From NCBI RefSeq assembly GCF_037081715.1, contig NZ_JAZDDH010000001.1:496001-560000 (forward strand): a stretch of DNA of 64,000 nucleotides, written 5' to 3'. This DNA comes from Halalkalicoccus sp. CG83. Lineage in GTDB: Archaea; Halobacteriota; Halobacteria; Halobacteriales; Halalkalicoccaceae. Both the position numbers and the translations under genes were made by a program. Below are positions 35,596 through 45,281 of this stretch, piece after piece; within the stretch, counting starts at the first letter, position 1; the number at the start of each line of letters is the position of its first letter. A model generated the notes under the pieces. It was given only the letters and a program-made list of their open reading frames with translations. It did no database searches and was not told where the DNA came from.

Positions 35596-36650
35596 GCGAC
35601 GAGACGTACCTCGACCGACTGGTGAACGAGGAGGCGCTTCGGTCGTACCTCGAGGAGGCGTTAGGGTCGACCGACGAGTTCTCGATCCAGCGCCACGCCG
35701 AGGGCCACTCCAACGAGACGCTGTTTCTGACGTGGGGTGAGCGAGAGCTGGTGCTCCGCCGGCCGCCGCCGGGCGAGACCGCCGACACCGCACACGACGT
35801 CCTGCGCGAGTACCGCGTGATGGACGCCCTCCAGGACACCGAGGTGCCGATGCCGACGACCGTGCTGGCCTGCGAGGATCACGACGTGCTGGGCAGCGAC
35901 TTCTACCTCATGGAGCGGCTCCCGGGCGACGTCATCAGAGGCGAGGAGCCCGAGCGATTTGCCGATCCCGACCACCGCGAGCGGATCGGCGAGGAGCTGG
36001 TCGACACCCTCGCGGCGATCCACGGAGTCGACCACGAGGCGGTCGGTCTCGACGGGTTCGGCCGGCCCGCCGGGTTCACCGAACGCCAGGTCGAACGCTG
36101 GGGCAAACAGATCGACTGGGCCGCCGAGACCACCGCAGAGCGCCGCGAGGTGCCGGAGCTGGATCGGGTCGGCGAGTGGCTCGAGGCGAACGTTCCTGAC
36201 GACTACCCCCACACGCTCGTCCACGGCGACTACAAGCTCGACAACGTCTCCTTTGCGCCCGGGACCCCGCCCGAGATCGGCGGCGTCCTCGACTGGGAGC
36301 TGAGCACGCTCGGCGATCCCTTCACCGACCTGGGCTGGATGCTCTCGTTCTGGCACGACGCCGACGACCCCGAGCCGGCGATCCCCGAGCTCTATCCTAC
36401 GTTCATGGCCCACGAGGACTACTCGACGCGCGAGGAACTCGTCGCGCGCTACGAGGACGCAACCGGTTACGAGTTCGAGCACGACCGGTTCTACCGGGCG
36501 CTCGCGGTCTACAAGATGGCGGGTCTGGGCGAGATGTTCCTCGCGCGCTACATGAACGGCGACAGCGACGACGACCTCTATCCGCAGATGGAGGAGGCGG
36601 TCCCGCGGCTCGCGGAACGGGCGCTCGAGATCATCGAGGACGAGGACTGA
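35592..36650 (+). CDS. APH-family phosphotransferase (ACAD10/11 kinase-like)
   Basis: A 352-residue small-molecule kinase fold. The start is GTG 35592. Motifs are HAEGHSNETLFLTWGERELV (nucleotide loop region), HTLVHGDYKLDNVSFAPG (catalytic loop HGDxxxxN) and GGVLDWELSTLGDPFTDLGW (metal-binding LDWE). This motif set matches kinases fused to or near acyl-CoA dehydrogenases (4-hydroxy acid phosphorylation) more than drug-resistance APH proteins. It lies between rio1 and the KH-protein gene, which usually adjoin in archaea. Confidence 0.85.
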   Translation: MSDETYLDRLVNEEALRSYLEEALGSTDEFSIQRHAEGHSNETLFLTWGERELVLRRPPPGETADTAHDVLREYRVMDALQDTEVPMPTTVLACEDHDVLGSDFYLMERLPGDVIRGEEPERFADPDHRERIGEELVDTLAAIHGVDHEAVGLDGFGRPAGFTERQVERWGKQIDWAAETTAERREVPELDRVGEWLEANVPDDYPHTLVHGDYKLDNVSFAPGTPPEIGGVLDWELSTLGDPFTDLGWMLSFWHDADDPEPAIPELYPTFMAHEDYSTREELVARYEDATGYEFEHDRFYRALAVYKMAGLGEMFLARYMNGDSDDDLYPQMEEAVPRLAERALEIIEDED

Positions 36651-36670
36651 GGACGGGGACGAGCGAGAAC

Positions 36671-36678
36671 GTTTAAAC
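36671..36678 (+). promoter_or_regulatory. TATA element of the KH-protein gene
   Basis: The palindrome GTTTAAAC lies 24 bp upstream of ATG 36702, right spacing for a leaderless transcript. It shows the KH gene has its own promoter although it follows the kinase gene closely. Confidence 0.55.
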
Positions 36679-36701
36679 CGGCCCAGCCAGTAGGAATCCG
36701 T

Positions 36702-37262
36702 ATGAATCACGTGACGATTCCGCAGGACCGCATCGGCGCACTCATCGGTGCGGGCGGGGAGACCCTGCGCGAGATCGAACGGAAGGCGGAGGTTCGCCTC
36801 GACGTCGATTCGGAGAACGGGTCGGTTCGCATCGAGAACGTCGGCGACCCCCTCTCCGGGCTGAAGGGTCCCGAGATCGTCCGCGCCATCGGTCGCGGGT
36901 TCCCCCCCGAGGACGCCCTCTCGCTGCTCGAGGACGACATGATGATGCTCGATATCATCGACGTGGACGCCGCGAGCCGGAACAAGAACGACCTCCAGCG
37001 CAAGAAGGGCCGGCTCATCGGCGAGGGCGGGCGGACCCGCGAGCTGATGGAGGAACTCTCGGGCGCGCGCGTCGTCATCTACGGCTCGACGCTCGGCGTC
37101 ATCGGCACGCCCGAACGGGTCTCGATGATCCGGGAGGCCGCCGAGATGCTGCTCGAGGGCGCCCCCCACGGTGCGGCCTACTCCTTCCTCGAGCGCAAGC
37201 ACAACGAGCTCAAACGCGAGGAGCTCGACTACCACCGGTTCTCCGGCGGCGAGTCCGCGTAG
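36702..37262 (+). CDS. KH-domain RNA-binding protein, Dim2/Pno1-like
   Basis: A 186-residue protein with two KH domains. The first has DRIGALIGAGGETLREIERK (GxxG loop); the second has KKGRLIGEGGRTRELMEELS. Block GPEIVRAIGRGFPPEDALSL between them is typical of the Pno1/Dim2 group, which binds the 3' end of pre-16S rRNA and helps place the Rio kinase and Nob1. The closeness to rio1 and eIF1A supports a role in small-subunit assembly. Confidence 0.93.
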   Translation: MNHVTIPQDRIGALIGAGGETLREIERKAEVRLDVDSENGSVRIENVGDPLSGLKGPEIVRAIGRGFPPEDALSLLEDDMMMLDIIDVDAASRNKNDLQRKKGRLIGEGGRTRELMEELSGARVVIYGSTLGVIGTPERVSMIREAAEMLLEGAPHGAAYSFLERKHNELKREELDYHRFSGGESA

Positions 37263-37267
37263 TGTAG

Positions 37268-37355
37268 TATATAAAACTATGTGGCATTCTATGTCACGAC
37301 GCGACCTCGTCGGTAGCGTGACCGTTCTCGTACCTGCCTTCGTTACTTTTATATA
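37268..37355. promoter_or_regulatory. Inverted pair of TATA elements upstream of the thermosome gene
   Basis: TTTTATATA at 37347-37355 lies 26 bp before the thermosome ATG and is its likely TATA box. The exact reverse complement TATATAAAA sits at 37268-37276, just past the stop of the KH gene, and would direct transcription leftwards. The 70 bp between them contains GC-rich DNA. Thermosome genes are heat-induced in haloarchaea, so the region may hold the heat-shock control site. Confidence 0.55.
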
Positions 37356-37380
37356 GAATACCAAACAATCCTCTCCTGTC

Positions 37381-39081
37381 ATGGCACAGCAGATGGGTAA
37401 TCAGCCCCTCATCGTACTCTCCGACGACAGTCAGCGTACCTCCGGACGCGACGCACAGTCGATGAACATCACGGCGGGCAAGGCGGTCGCCGAGTCCGTC
37501 CGTACGACGCTCGGCCCGAAAGGGATGGACAAGATGCTCGTCGACAGCGCGGGCTCGGTCGTCGTCACCAACGACGGCGTGACCATCCTCAAGGAGATGG
37601 ACATCGAGCACCCCGCCGCGAACATGATCGTGGAGGTCGCCCAGACCCAGGAGGACGAGGTCGGCGACGGCACCACGTCGGCGGTCGTCGTGGCCGGTGA
37701 GCTCCTCAAACAGGCCGAGGACCTGCTCGATCAGGACATCCACGCGACCACCCTCGCGCAGGGCTACCGACAGGCCGCCGAACGCGCGAAGGAGGTCCTC
37801 GACGAGATCGCGATCGACGTCGACGCCGACGACACCGACATCCTCACCCAGATCGCCGCGACGGCGATGACGGGCAAGGGTGCGGAGAACGCCCGCGACG
37901 TGCTCGCGGAGCTCGTCGTCGACGCCGTCCGCAACGTCGCGGACGACGACGAGATCGACACCGAGAACGTCAAGATCGAGAAGGTCGTCGGTGGCGCGAC
38001 CGAGGACTCGGAGCTCATCGAGGGCGTCATCGTGGACAAGGAGCGCGTCCACGACAACATGCCCTACTTCGCCGAGGACGCGAACATCGCGCTACTGGAC
38101 ACCGCCCTCGAGGTGAAGGAGACCGAGATCGACGCCGAGGTCAACGTCACCGACCCCGATCAGCTCCAGCAGTTCCTCGACCAGGAGGAGAAGCAGCTCA
38201 AGGAGATGGTCGAGCAGGTAAAGGAGACGGGCGCGGACGTCGTCTTCGCCGGCAAGGGCATCGACGACATGGCCCAGCACTACCTCGCCCAGGAGGGCAT
38301 CATCGCCGTGCGCCGCGCGAAGTCCAGCGACCTGCAGCGGCTGGCCCGCTCGACCGGCGGCCGCGTCGTCTCGAACGTCGGTGATCTCGAGGAGGACGAC
38401 CTCGGCTTCGCCGGCTCGGTCGCCCAGAAGGACATCGGCGGCGACCAGCGCATCTTCGTCGAGGACGTCGAGGACGCGAAGAGCGTCACCCTCGTCCTCC
38501 GCGGCGGCACCGAGCACGTCGTCGACGAGGTCGAGCGCGCCATCGAGGACTCGCTGGGCGTCGTGCGCGTCACCCTCGAGGACGGCAAGGTGCTGCCCGG
38601 TGGCGGCGCCCCCGAGGTCGAACTCGCGCTCCAGCTCCGTGACTTCGCCGACAGCGTCGGCGGCCGCGAGCAGCTCGCCGTCGAGGCGTTCGCCGACGCG
38701 CTCGAGGTCATCCCGCGCACGCTCGCGGAGAACGCGGGCCTCGACCCCATCGACTCGCTGGTCGACCTGCGCAGCCAGCACGACGGCGGCACCACGCAGG
38801 CCGGCCTCGACGCCTACTCCGGCGACGCCATCGACATGGAGAGCGAGGGCGTCGTCGAACCGCTGCGCGTGAAGACCCAGGCCATCGAGAGCGCCACCGA
38901 GGCCGCCGTGATGATCCTGCGCATCGACGACGTCATCGCCGCGGGCGACCTCTCGGGCGGTCAGGTCGACGCCGACGACGGCGGCGACGACATGCCCCCG
39001 GGCGGCGGTGGCATGGGCGGCGGCATGGGCGGAATGGGCGGCGGCATGGGCGGTATGGGCGGAATGGGCGGCGCGATGTGA
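37381..39081 (+). CDS. ths: Thermosome subunit (group II chaperonin)
   Basis: A 566-residue subunit of the double-ring CCT/thermosome that folds proteins with ATP. Motifs: [20 protein letters not shown], the ATP site [20 protein letters not shown] and the later [20 protein letters not shown]. The C-terminus is a Gly-Met repeat tail ([20 protein letters not shown]), as in other haloarchaeal CCT proteins. A strong TATA element lies 26 bp upstream. Haloarchaea carry two or three paralogues; which one this is cannot be told here. Confidence 0.97.
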   Translation: MAQQMGNQPLIVLSDDSQRTSGRDAQSMNITAGKAVAESVRTTLGPKGMDKMLVDSAGSVVVTNDGVTILKEMDIEHPAANMIVEVAQTQEDEVGDGTTSAVVVAGELLKQAEDLLDQDIHATTLAQGYRQAAERAKEVLDEIAIDVDADDTDILTQIAATAMTGKGAENARDVLAELVVDAVRNVADDDEIDTENVKIEKVVGGATEDSELIEGVIVDKERVHDNMPYFAEDANIALLDTALEVKETEIDAEVNVTDPDQLQQFLDQEEKQLKEMVEQVKETGADVVFAGKGIDDMAQHYLAQEGIIAVRRAKSSDLQRLARSTGGRVVSNVGDLEEDDLGFAGSVAQKDIGGDQRIFVEDVEDAKSVTLVLRGGTEHVVDEVERAIEDSLGVVRVTLEDGKVLPGGGAPEVELALQLRDFADSVGGREQLAVEAFADALEVIPRTLAENAGLDPIDSLVDLRSQHDGGTTQAGLDAYSGDAIDMESEGVVEPLRVKTQAIESATEAAVMILRIDDVIAAGDLSGGQVDADDGGDDMPPGGGGMGGGMGGMGGGMGGMGGMGGAM

Positions 39082-39208
39082 AGTAGGCTCACGCCCTACC
39101 ACCCAGTCGACCGACGAACCGACTTCTTCCCGTTTTCACCCGAGCAGCGACGCGCCCGTCACTCGAGACGTGCGTTCGTGGTACGTCCCCGGTCCCAGAA
39201 TGCGACGT

Positions 39209-39496
39209 TCAGCGGCGCAGCGAAGCACCGATCAGCACCGCGCCGAGCAACAGCAACGCGACCGGAACTCCCGGCACGGCGGCGTGGGTCGTACACTCGT
39301 TGATTCCGCCGTCGGGCGTGTAAACGACCTCGCTGCCCTCGAACGCGTAGAGCGCGGGTCCGTCCGCGAGTCCCGCGTAGCCGACCTCCGTACATGCCGT
39401 CAGCGGAAGGGACGGGAACAGCGCGACGAAGGCGAGCAGCACTGCCGTCGCGAGCAACAGGGCGGTGATTCCCGTCTGGAACGTCAGCTCTCCCAT
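39209..39496 (-). CDS. Hypothetical two-helix membrane protein, 95 aa
   Basis: MGELTFQTGITALLLATAVL starts a 95-residue protein with one helix at each end and an outside loop of about 40 residues holding two cysteines (LTACTEVGY and INECTTHAAV), which could form a disulfide. I do not recognise the family. It lies upstream-adjacent to lrp's stop (42 bp), same strand. Confidence 0.7.
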   Translation of the reverse strand: MGELTFQTGITALLLATAVLLAFVALFPSLPLTACTEVGYAGLADGPALYAFEGSEVVYTPDGGINECTTHAAVPGVPVALLLLGAVLIGASLRR

Positions 39497-39538
39497 GGGT
39501 CGTACGAACGGTCCCCGGGGACGTGTAGCTAGGGGGAT

Positions 39539-39997
39539 CTACTCGTCGACGTCGAGCGCGAACTGGCGGTTCTCGATCGCCGCGTTCAGGACGACGCTCG
39601 TGTTCGACTCGCGGATGTCCGGGTCGACCAGGAGCGACTTGATTCCCTCGTTCATCTCGTCTGTGTCCCTGAACTTCCCGATCGCGATGATGTCGTAGTC
39701 GCCGGTGACCTCGTAGACGCTGAGCATCTGCTCGTGTTCCCGCAGACGATCGGTCACGTCCGGCAGCGCGTTACCCTCGACCTTCAGCTGGAGGATCGCG
39801 GTCACGTCGTAGCCGAGCATCCCGTAGTCGATCTTCGGGGTATACCCCGTGATCGCGCCTTCCTCCTCGAGCGCCGAGAGGTGGTTCGAGACCGTCGTCA
39901 CGGAGACGCCGAGCTGCTCGGCGAGGCTGCGGAGGCTCGCCCGGCCGTCGTCCAGTAGAGCGTTCACCAATTTCGAGTCGAGATTTTCGTACGTCAT
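39539..39997 (-). CDS. lrp: Lrp/AsnC family transcriptional regulator
   Basis: A 152-residue regulator. The N-terminal helix-turn-helix is [20 protein letters not shown]; the C-terminal RAM/ligand domain runs from about residue 62 ([14 protein letters not shown] through [16 protein letters not shown]). Divergent from glnA across 125 bp. The lrp-glnA pair is common in haloarchaea, where Lrp binds glnA promoter DNA and responds to nitrogen or amino acid state. GGGAGGT precedes the ATG by a few bases. Confidence 0.92.
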   Translation of the reverse strand: MTYENLDSKLVNALLDDGRASLRSLAEQLGVSVTTVSNHLSALEEEGAITGYTPKIDYGMLGYDVTAILQLKVEGNALPDVTDRLREHEQMLSVYEVTGDYDIIAIGKFRDTDEMNEGIKSLLVDPDIRESNTSVVLNAAIENRQFALDVDE

Positions 39998-40083
39998 ACA
40001 TCGACTCTACCTCCCTACTCATTAGAAGTTTACGAATATCCAGTTACGATCGTCCATCGGAATACTTGCGCAGAGCGATAACG

Positions 40084-40095
40084 TTTTAGTATAAA
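40084..40095 (+). promoter_or_regulatory. glnA TATA element in the lrp-glnA divergent region
   Basis: TTTTAGTATAAA lies 28-39 bp before ATG 40123. The whole region 39998-40122 is AT-rich and is the expected site of Lrp binding. The predicted transcription start gives a leader of a few bases, which favours ATG 40123 over the in-frame GTG at 40111. Confidence 0.6.
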
Positions 40096-40122
40096 CGATA
40101 TACAGTCAAGGTGTCGAGAACG

Positions 40123-41475
40123 ATGGCAAACGGAAATCTAACATCTGAAGAGGAATCGGTACTGGAGCGCATCGACGAGGAGAACGTCAAGTTCCTTCGG
40201 CTTCAGTTCACCGACATCACGGGTACGGTCAAGAACGTCGCGATCCCCGCGAGCCAGGCCGAGAAGGCCTTCGACGAGGGGATCTGGTTCGACGGCTCCT
40301 CGATCGAGGGGTTCGTCCGGATCCAGGAGTCGGACATGCGCCTCGAGCCCGACCCGACCACCTTCGAGATCCTCCCCTGGAGATCGAACGGCGACGACGA
40401 CTACGCGAGCGCACGGCTGATCTGTGACGTCGTCAACACCGACGGGTCGCGCTTCGACGGCGGTCCGCGCCAGGTGCTCAAGCGCGTCCTCGAGAAGGCC
40501 GACGAGATGGGCTACACCGTCAGCATCGGCCCCGAACCCGAGTTCTTCCTGTTCAAGACCGACGAGGAGGGCAACGCGACGACGATCCCCCACGACAAGG
40601 GCGGCTACTTCGACCTCGCGCCGAAGGACCTCGCGAGCGACGTCCGCCGGGACATCATCTTCGCGCTCGAGGACATGGGCTTCGAGGTCGAGGCCAGCCA
40701 CCACGAGGTCGCGGAGGGCCAACACGAGATCAACTTCAAGTACGAGGACGCGCTGGCGGCGGCCGACAACATCGCCACGTTCCGTTCGGTCGTTCGGGCG
40801 GTCGCCGCGCAGAACGACCTGCACGCGACGTTCATGCCCAAGCCGATCGCCGAGATCAACGGCTCGGGGATGCACACCCACATCAGCCTGTTCGACGAGG
40901 ACGGCAACGCCTTCGCCGACGAGGACGACGAGTTCAACCTCTCGGAGGTCGCCTACCAGTTCATGGGCGGCATCCTGAACCACGCCGAGGCGTTCGCCGC
41001 CGTCACCAACCCGACGGTCAACTCCTACAAACGGCTGGTTCCGGGCTACGAGGCGCCGGTCTACATCGCCTGGTCGGACGTCAACCGCTCGGCGCTCATT
41101 CGGGTCCCCGACGCGGCGGGCGCGAGCTCGCGCTTCGAGGTCCGTAACCCCGACCCGTCGTGCAACCCCTACCTCGCCCTCGCGGCGATCATCGGTGCGG
41201 GACTGCACGGCATCGAGACGGACGCCGATCCCGGTTCGCCCGTTCGTGAGGACATCTACGAGTTCGACGACGCGAAGCGCGAGGAGTACGGCATCACGAC
41301 GCTGCCGCCGAACCTCACCACCGCCGTCGACGCCCTCGAGGCCGACGAGGTCATCACCGACGCGCTCGGCGATCACGTCACCGAGAAGTTCATCCAGGCC
41401 AAGCGCGCCGACTACGCCGACTACAAGACCCACGTCAGTAGCTGGGAGACCGAGAAGTACCTCGAGAAGTTCTGA
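40123..41475 (+). CDS. glnA: Glutamine synthetase, type I
   Basis: A 450-residue GS-I that makes glutamine from glutamate, ammonia and ATP. It starts [20 protein letters not shown]. Motifs: [20 protein letters not shown], the metal site [35 protein letters not shown], and [20 protein letters not shown]. The central [20 protein letters not shown] block carries the ATP/ammonia-site arginines. There is no adenylylation-tyrosine motif that I can identify with confidence. Controlled most likely by the divergent Lrp gene. Confidence 0.96.
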   Translation: MANGNLTSEEESVLERIDEENVKFLRLQFTDITGTVKNVAIPASQAEKAFDEGIWFDGSSIEGFVRIQESDMRLEPDPTTFEILPWRSNGDDDYASARLICDVVNTDGSRFDGGPRQVLKRVLEKADEMGYTVSIGPEPEFFLFKTDEEGNATTIPHDKGGYFDLAPKDLASDVRRDIIFALEDMGFEVEASHHEVAEGQHEINFKYEDALAAADNIATFRSVVRAVAAQNDLHATFMPKPIAEINGSGMHTHISLFDEDGNAFADEDDEFNLSEVAYQFMGGILNHAEAFAAVTNPTVNSYKRLVPGYEAPVYIAWSDVNRSALIRVPDAAGASSRFEVRNPDPSCNPYLALAAIIGAGLHGIETDADPGSPVREDIYEFDDAKREEYGITTLPPNLTTAVDALEADEVITDALGDHVTEKFIQAKRADYADYKTHVSSWETEKYLEKF

Positions 41476-41603
41476 GCTGAGTCCCGACCCTCCGAATCGT
41501 CCCCCTGTGCTCTCCTCCGTCGTGTTCCCGTCCTCGACCGTCGGTTGGTCCACCCCGCCGTCCGGACGACCTCGGCGTCCCGAACGTACACCGTTCTAGA
41601 GAG

Positions 41604-42041
41604 GTGACGTCGTCCACGGCGGTTCACTCACCGCCGGTCGGATCGGAAGCGCGACTGTATCACGTGCGACCGGAGTCCGATCCCGTGGCGGATCCGTTCG
41701 TCGTCGGAACACGGACCATACAGGTGCTAGATTTCCAGGTGACTCGAACGGGCATCGTGGACGCCGAGGTGGCCCGTGAGGCGGGCTTCGATCCCGTCTC
41801 AGCGTTCGTCACGACCATCGCTCGCGTCCCCTACTACTCGGGCTGGTCGCGTATGGTGGTCCACGCGACCGCCGACGTCGACACCGGCCGGCTCATCGGT
41901 CAACGCCGTCGTCGCCCGATCACCGCGGGGATGACGGCACGGGAGGTCGGCTCGCTCGACTTCGGCTACGCGCCGCCGTTCGGGCCGGTGTGGGATCCCG
42001 TACTCGGCGTTGCGAAGGTGCTCGACGAGAAGCCCACGTGA
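41604..42041 (+). pseudogene. Relic of a pyridine nucleotide-disulfide oxidoreductase (C-terminal domain only)
   Basis: The 145-codon frame matches only the end of CoA-disulfide-reductase/NADH-oxidase-type flavoproteins. FVVGTRTIQVLDFQVTRTGI and later EVGSLDFGYAPPFGPVWDPV are the dimerization-domain blocks (the family reads like DLDLAYAPPFSPVWDP). The FAD and NAD domains are absent upstream. Inside, the family block after the TGRLIG step is replaced by RRRRPITAGMT, so part of the domain is lost. A stand-alone protein of this shape would not be an enzyme. Best read as a decayed gene; a repurposed small protein is possible since the frame is still open. Confidence 0.7.
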
Positions 42042-42101
42042 GCGACTCACCGGTCTCCAGAACGGGAGGTATACGACTTCGGCCGTCGGGTCGCCGACCG
42101 A

Positions 42102-43517
42102 TCACTCGCCGCGCCAGGTGAGGATGGCGTCGCGGACCCGTCCGGGGACGCCGAGGACTCCGAAGCCGGCCCCGACCATCACCATCAGCACGTAGAGGCC
42201 GAGCGTCGAGAGCCAGAGCACGAGCATCGCGGCGATCGCCCAGCCGCCGGCGAGGAAGTAGAAGGCGCCGAGGGTCATTGCGGTGCCGTACAGCAACACG
42301 AGATACGGTCCCCAGCCACGCGCGTGGCCACGGCGCATGCGCTTTCTGACGTAGCTCTTGAGGTCCGACTCGACCTCCTCCCTGTTCATCGTTCTGTCCT
42401 CGACGTCGGACTGGAAGTCGTCGAGGTCCGTCCGGAGCGAGCGGAGTTCGTCCTGGAGGCCGACGACGTCGGGCGCGGGTCCGCGCTTGCCCGTCCCGGC
42501 CTCGTCGTGGGCCGTGCGGGTCGAGTCGGTCGCCTCCCCGCTCTCTCCGCCGATATCGGGGCTCGACCCCCGCGGCGAGTCGGTCGTCTCCTCGCCCTTG
42601 CCGATCCCGCGGTCCGTCTCGTCCGTCGCATCGGACGTCACCGCACTCGCCGCGTCGTCGGACTCCAGTGGCGTGCGTTCTGAGGCCTCTACTTCGCCGT
42701 CGGGTGCGTCGTTGTCACGAACCATGAGTACGTAGTTGAGCACTGCGCCGAGGATGATGACGATGCCGCCGATGTAGAGCCAGGTGAGCAACAGGAGGAT
42801 CGCGCCGACGACGCCGTAGGCGTCGTACTGGCCGGCGTTCGAGGCGTAGATGCCGAACAGGGACTGCAGGATCGACCAGCCGGCTCCCGTGAGAACGGCG
42901 CCGGGGAGCGCCTGGCGGACCGTCAGCCCGTCGACGTCGGGCAGGACGTAGTGAACGGGCAGGAAGACGACCGAGAGCGCGATGAGCACGAGAAGCGGGG
43001 TCAGCGAGATGAAGGGGAGATCCGGAATGAGGACGGTGAGCGTTCCGAGCGCGAGCATCCCGAGCACCGCGATCAGGATCGCGCCGAACACCAACAGCGC
43101 GTTCACAAACTGCCCCAGGATCGACTTCTCGAGTCCCGAGCCGTAGACGATCGAGAACGCGATGTCGAGCCCGCGAAAGAGCTTTAGTGCGCTCCAGAGC
43201 AGGACGACGAACCCCGCGACCGTCGCTCCGGCTCGCCCCTCCTCGCCGGTGATCGCACCCCTGATCGCCTCCTGTCCGGCCGGCGCGAGGTACGTGCTCG
43301 ACTGATCGACGACCTGGTTCGCGAGCTCCTGGCCACCGAAGATCGAGACGACGAGAAACAGGAAGAGCAACAGCGGGATCAGCGAGATGAACGCGTAGTA
43401 GGCGATGCTCGCCGCCAGGAAGGTGATCTCGTCTTCCTGCGCCTCTTCGACGACCCTCCGTCCGATGGCGACACCGCTCCCGACTCGACTCACACCCGCA
43501 CTGCGGCCGGCAGCCAC
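42102..43517 (-). CDS. YihY/BrkB family membrane protein
   Basis: A 471-residue protein. The N-terminal two-thirds (about 20-275) is the YihY/BrkB domain: FLAASIAYYAFISLIPLLLF, LLWSALKLFRGLDIAFSIVY and the LLLTWLYIGGIVIILGAVLN end, with six helices. A long acidic, low-complexity insert (about 280-385) and an R-rich region RKRMRRGHARGWGPY follow, then two or three more helices. The family role is unclear; older RNase BN naming is not supported. Same strand as trm1 upstream, 26 bp apart. Confidence 0.88.
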   Translation of the reverse strand: MAAGRSAGVSRVGSGVAIGRRVVEEAQEDEITFLAASIAYYAFISLIPLLLFLFLVVSIFGGQELANQVVDQSSTYLAPAGQEAIRGAITGEEGRAGATVAGFVVLLWSALKLFRGLDIAFSIVYGSGLEKSILGQFVNALLVFGAILIAVLGMLALGTLTVLIPDLPFISLTPLLVLIALSVVFLPVHYVLPDVDGLTVRQALPGAVLTGAGWSILQSLFGIYASNAGQYDAYGVVGAILLLLTWLYIGGIVIILGAVLNYVLMVRDNDAPDGEVEASERTPLESDDAASAVTSDATDETDRGIGKGEETTDSPRGSSPDIGGESGEATDSTRTAHDEAGTGKRGPAPDVVGLQDELRSLRTDLDDFQSDVEDRTMNREEVESDLKSYVRKRMRRGHARGWGPYLVLLYGTAMTLGAFYFLAGGWAIAAMLVLWLSTLGLYVLMVMVGAGFGVLGVPGRVRDAILTWRGE

Positions 43518-43543
43518 ATATACCCACGGGTGTCACCTGCAAG

Positions 43544-44629
43544 TCATTCGATCGCCTCACGCATCTCCTCGACGGTCGCCGGCGTCTTGAACGCCGTCCC
43601 GTGATAGTGAGCACGAGAGGCCTCGAAGCCGGCCTCGTGGAGCGTCCCGAGGAACTCGTCCATCGACTCCGCGGGCCGGCCCCACTCCTTACAGAGGCGA
43701 TGGTGGTCGTAGTGGGTCGGTTCGTCGAGTTCACCCTCGAGCGCGTTCGCCAGTCGACACGCTCGCTTGGCGGTCCCCATCTCCTCGTCGACGTGCTCGC
43801 CGACCCGTGCGGCGAACTCGCGATCGCGGACCGACCCGAGCCAGACCGGACCCGCCGTCAGGACGCGCTCGCTCCCGCAGTTCGGACACGCTTTCCAGGG
43901 GTCGGCGATCAAACCCCGCGTGGCCTCGCGGTGGAGGCAGTCCTCGCAGTGATCCAGATACCCCAGCCTCTCGATCGCCTCGTTGCCGTCCGTCGCGCTG
44001 TGTTCGAGGTCGAGGTACGTCCGGACGTAGTGGCGCGTCGCGTGGCTAAACACCGGGACGATCCCGACGTCGTAACGTGTCGCGGTTCGAGCGAGCGCCG
44101 ACAGCAGGATCCGAAGTCCCATCTCGGGGTGGTAGTCCGTGTTCTGTGGGACGGCGCTGTACTTCCTGACGCCGCTCTCGAAGTGGGCGCCACAGAGCGG
44201 GGCGGTGTCGGTCGCGGTCACGCAAACGAGATTTCGCACGTTGGCGAACGCGGCGTCGGCGTAGGGGATCGGCGTGCCGTAGGGATCGAGGTCTACGACG
44301 TCGAAGACGCCCCGGTCGTGGAGCAGCGCGTTGACGTTTCGGTTCTCGACGTCGGCCGCGAGCTCGTTTCGCGCGAGGTTCTCCCGGCAGCGCGCGACGG
44401 CGTCGTCGTCCCAGTCACAGAGCGTCGCCTCCCAGCCGTCGCTTGCGGCGCGCACCCCCCGGATCCCGGTCGCGGCCATCGCGTCGAGGTAGCTCTCGGC
44501 GCGCGGCTCGCGCTCGCGGTAGGCGCGCAGGACCGCAACGGTGAGGTCGCGGTTGAGCTCCTGGTCGGGGTTGAAGAACACCTCGTCGTCGGGGGCCTCG
44601 ATCTCGACGCCTCCCTCACGGACGCGCAT
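43544..44629 (-). CDS. trm1: tRNA (guanine(26)-N2)-dimethyltransferase Trm1
   Basis: A 361-residue archaeal Trm1 that makes N2,N2-dimethylguanosine at tRNA position 26. Start [20 protein letters not shown] at the ATG ending 44629. SAM domain: [20 protein letters not shown], then [20 protein letters not shown] with the DPYG catalytic motif. The C-terminal domain carries zinc cysteines ([17 protein letters not shown]). Length and order match the family. Confidence 0.95.
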   Translation of the reverse strand: MRVREGGVEIEAPDDEVFFNPDQELNRDLTVAVLRAYREREPRAESYLDAMAATGIRGVRAASDGWEATLCDWDDDAVARCRENLARNELAADVENRNVNALLHDRGVFDVVDLDPYGTPIPYADAAFANVRNLVCVTATDTAPLCGAHFESGVRKYSAVPQNTDYHPEMGLRILLSALARTATRYDVGIVPVFSHATRHYVRTYLDLEHSATDGNEAIERLGYLDHCEDCLHREATRGLIADPWKACPNCGSERVLTAGPVWLGSVRDREFAARVGEHVDEEMGTAKRACRLANALEGELDEPTHYDHHRLCKEWGRPAESMDEFLGTLHEAGFEASRAHYHGTAFKTPATVEEMREAIE

Positions 44630-44812
44630 ACGACCTCTCGCCTGCCGGCGAGCAAAAGCGGCGCGATCCCCTCTCCCGACCGCCCTCGGAACGACCGCGA
44701 ACGAGGCGCGCTCGCTCCGGATCGAGACGGGTCCCACGGCACGGACGGCGGCCGGCACACCCGCGTCGAATCGAACCGAACCGGTTTAGCCCCCTCCGTT
44801 CCAACTCCGAGC

Positions 44813-45163
44813 GTGACGGATTCGGTCGAGCCGTGGGAGGACGCCTTAGAGGAGGCCGGCGCGATCACCGGCCCGATAGCCGAGCGGCTCATCGACGTCC
44901 ACGACGACCGGGGGGTGCGCGCGATCGACGCGGTCACCGAGGGGCGGGTGAAGCGCTATCGCGACTTCGTCGTCGTCGTCGGTCACGAGGACGAGTACAT
45001 CGTCGAGGGGCGGGGTTGTACCTGCAAGGACAGCGAGTACAACCTCGACTCCGAGGACCCCACCCAGCGCTGCTGGCACGTGCTCGCGGCGACGATCGCC
45101 GACGCGACGGGTCGGGTCGACGACCACGACATGTGGTACTCCGAGGTCCGTAACTTCCTCTGA
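44813..45163 (+). CDS. SWIM-like zinc-binding protein, 116 aa
   Basis: GTG at 44813 starts VTDSVEPWEDALEEAGAITG. The last third has GRGCTCKDSEYNLDSED and RCWHVLAATI, a CxC...CxH SWIM pattern. It is the second SWIM protein in this window (the other is at 11621) but much shorter. I infer DNA or protein binding; no enzyme part is seen. Divergent from trm1 across 183 bp. Confidence 0.78.
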   Translation: MTDSVEPWEDALEEAGAITGPIAERLIDVHDDRGVRAIDAVTEGRVKRYRDFVVVVGHEDEYIVEGRGCTCKDSEYNLDSEDPTQRCWHVLAATIADATGRVDDHDMWYSEVRNFL

Positions 45164-45224
45164 AAGCCCTCGGCGCTCCCTGGCGATCGCGCCTCGCCCT
45201 TTTCATGCCCACCAGGACCGCACC

Positions 45225-45248
45225 GCAGCCGCTCGATCGAGCGGCTGC
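45225..45248. repeat. Perfect 24-bp palindrome
   Basis: GCAGCCGCTCGATCGAGCGG then CTGC reads the same on both strands. It lies 62 bp after the SWIM-like gene. It could be a hairpin in RNA (possible terminator or 3' stability element for either strand) or a dimeric protein site. No run of T follows. Confidence 0.6.
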
Positions 45249-45281
45249 TCCGAGACCAGCCCTTCCCCGCCCCGCTCGCGC

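Noticed and set aside
39000-39080. Tandem repeat ggcggcatgggcgg-like at the end of the thermosome gene
   Set aside because: Encodes the normal Gly-Met tail of chaperonins; not a separate repeat element.
41476-41603. Search for the missing FAD/NAD domains upstream of the oxidoreductase relic
   Set aside because: Only 128 bp before the relic and no recognisable flavoprotein motif in any frame.
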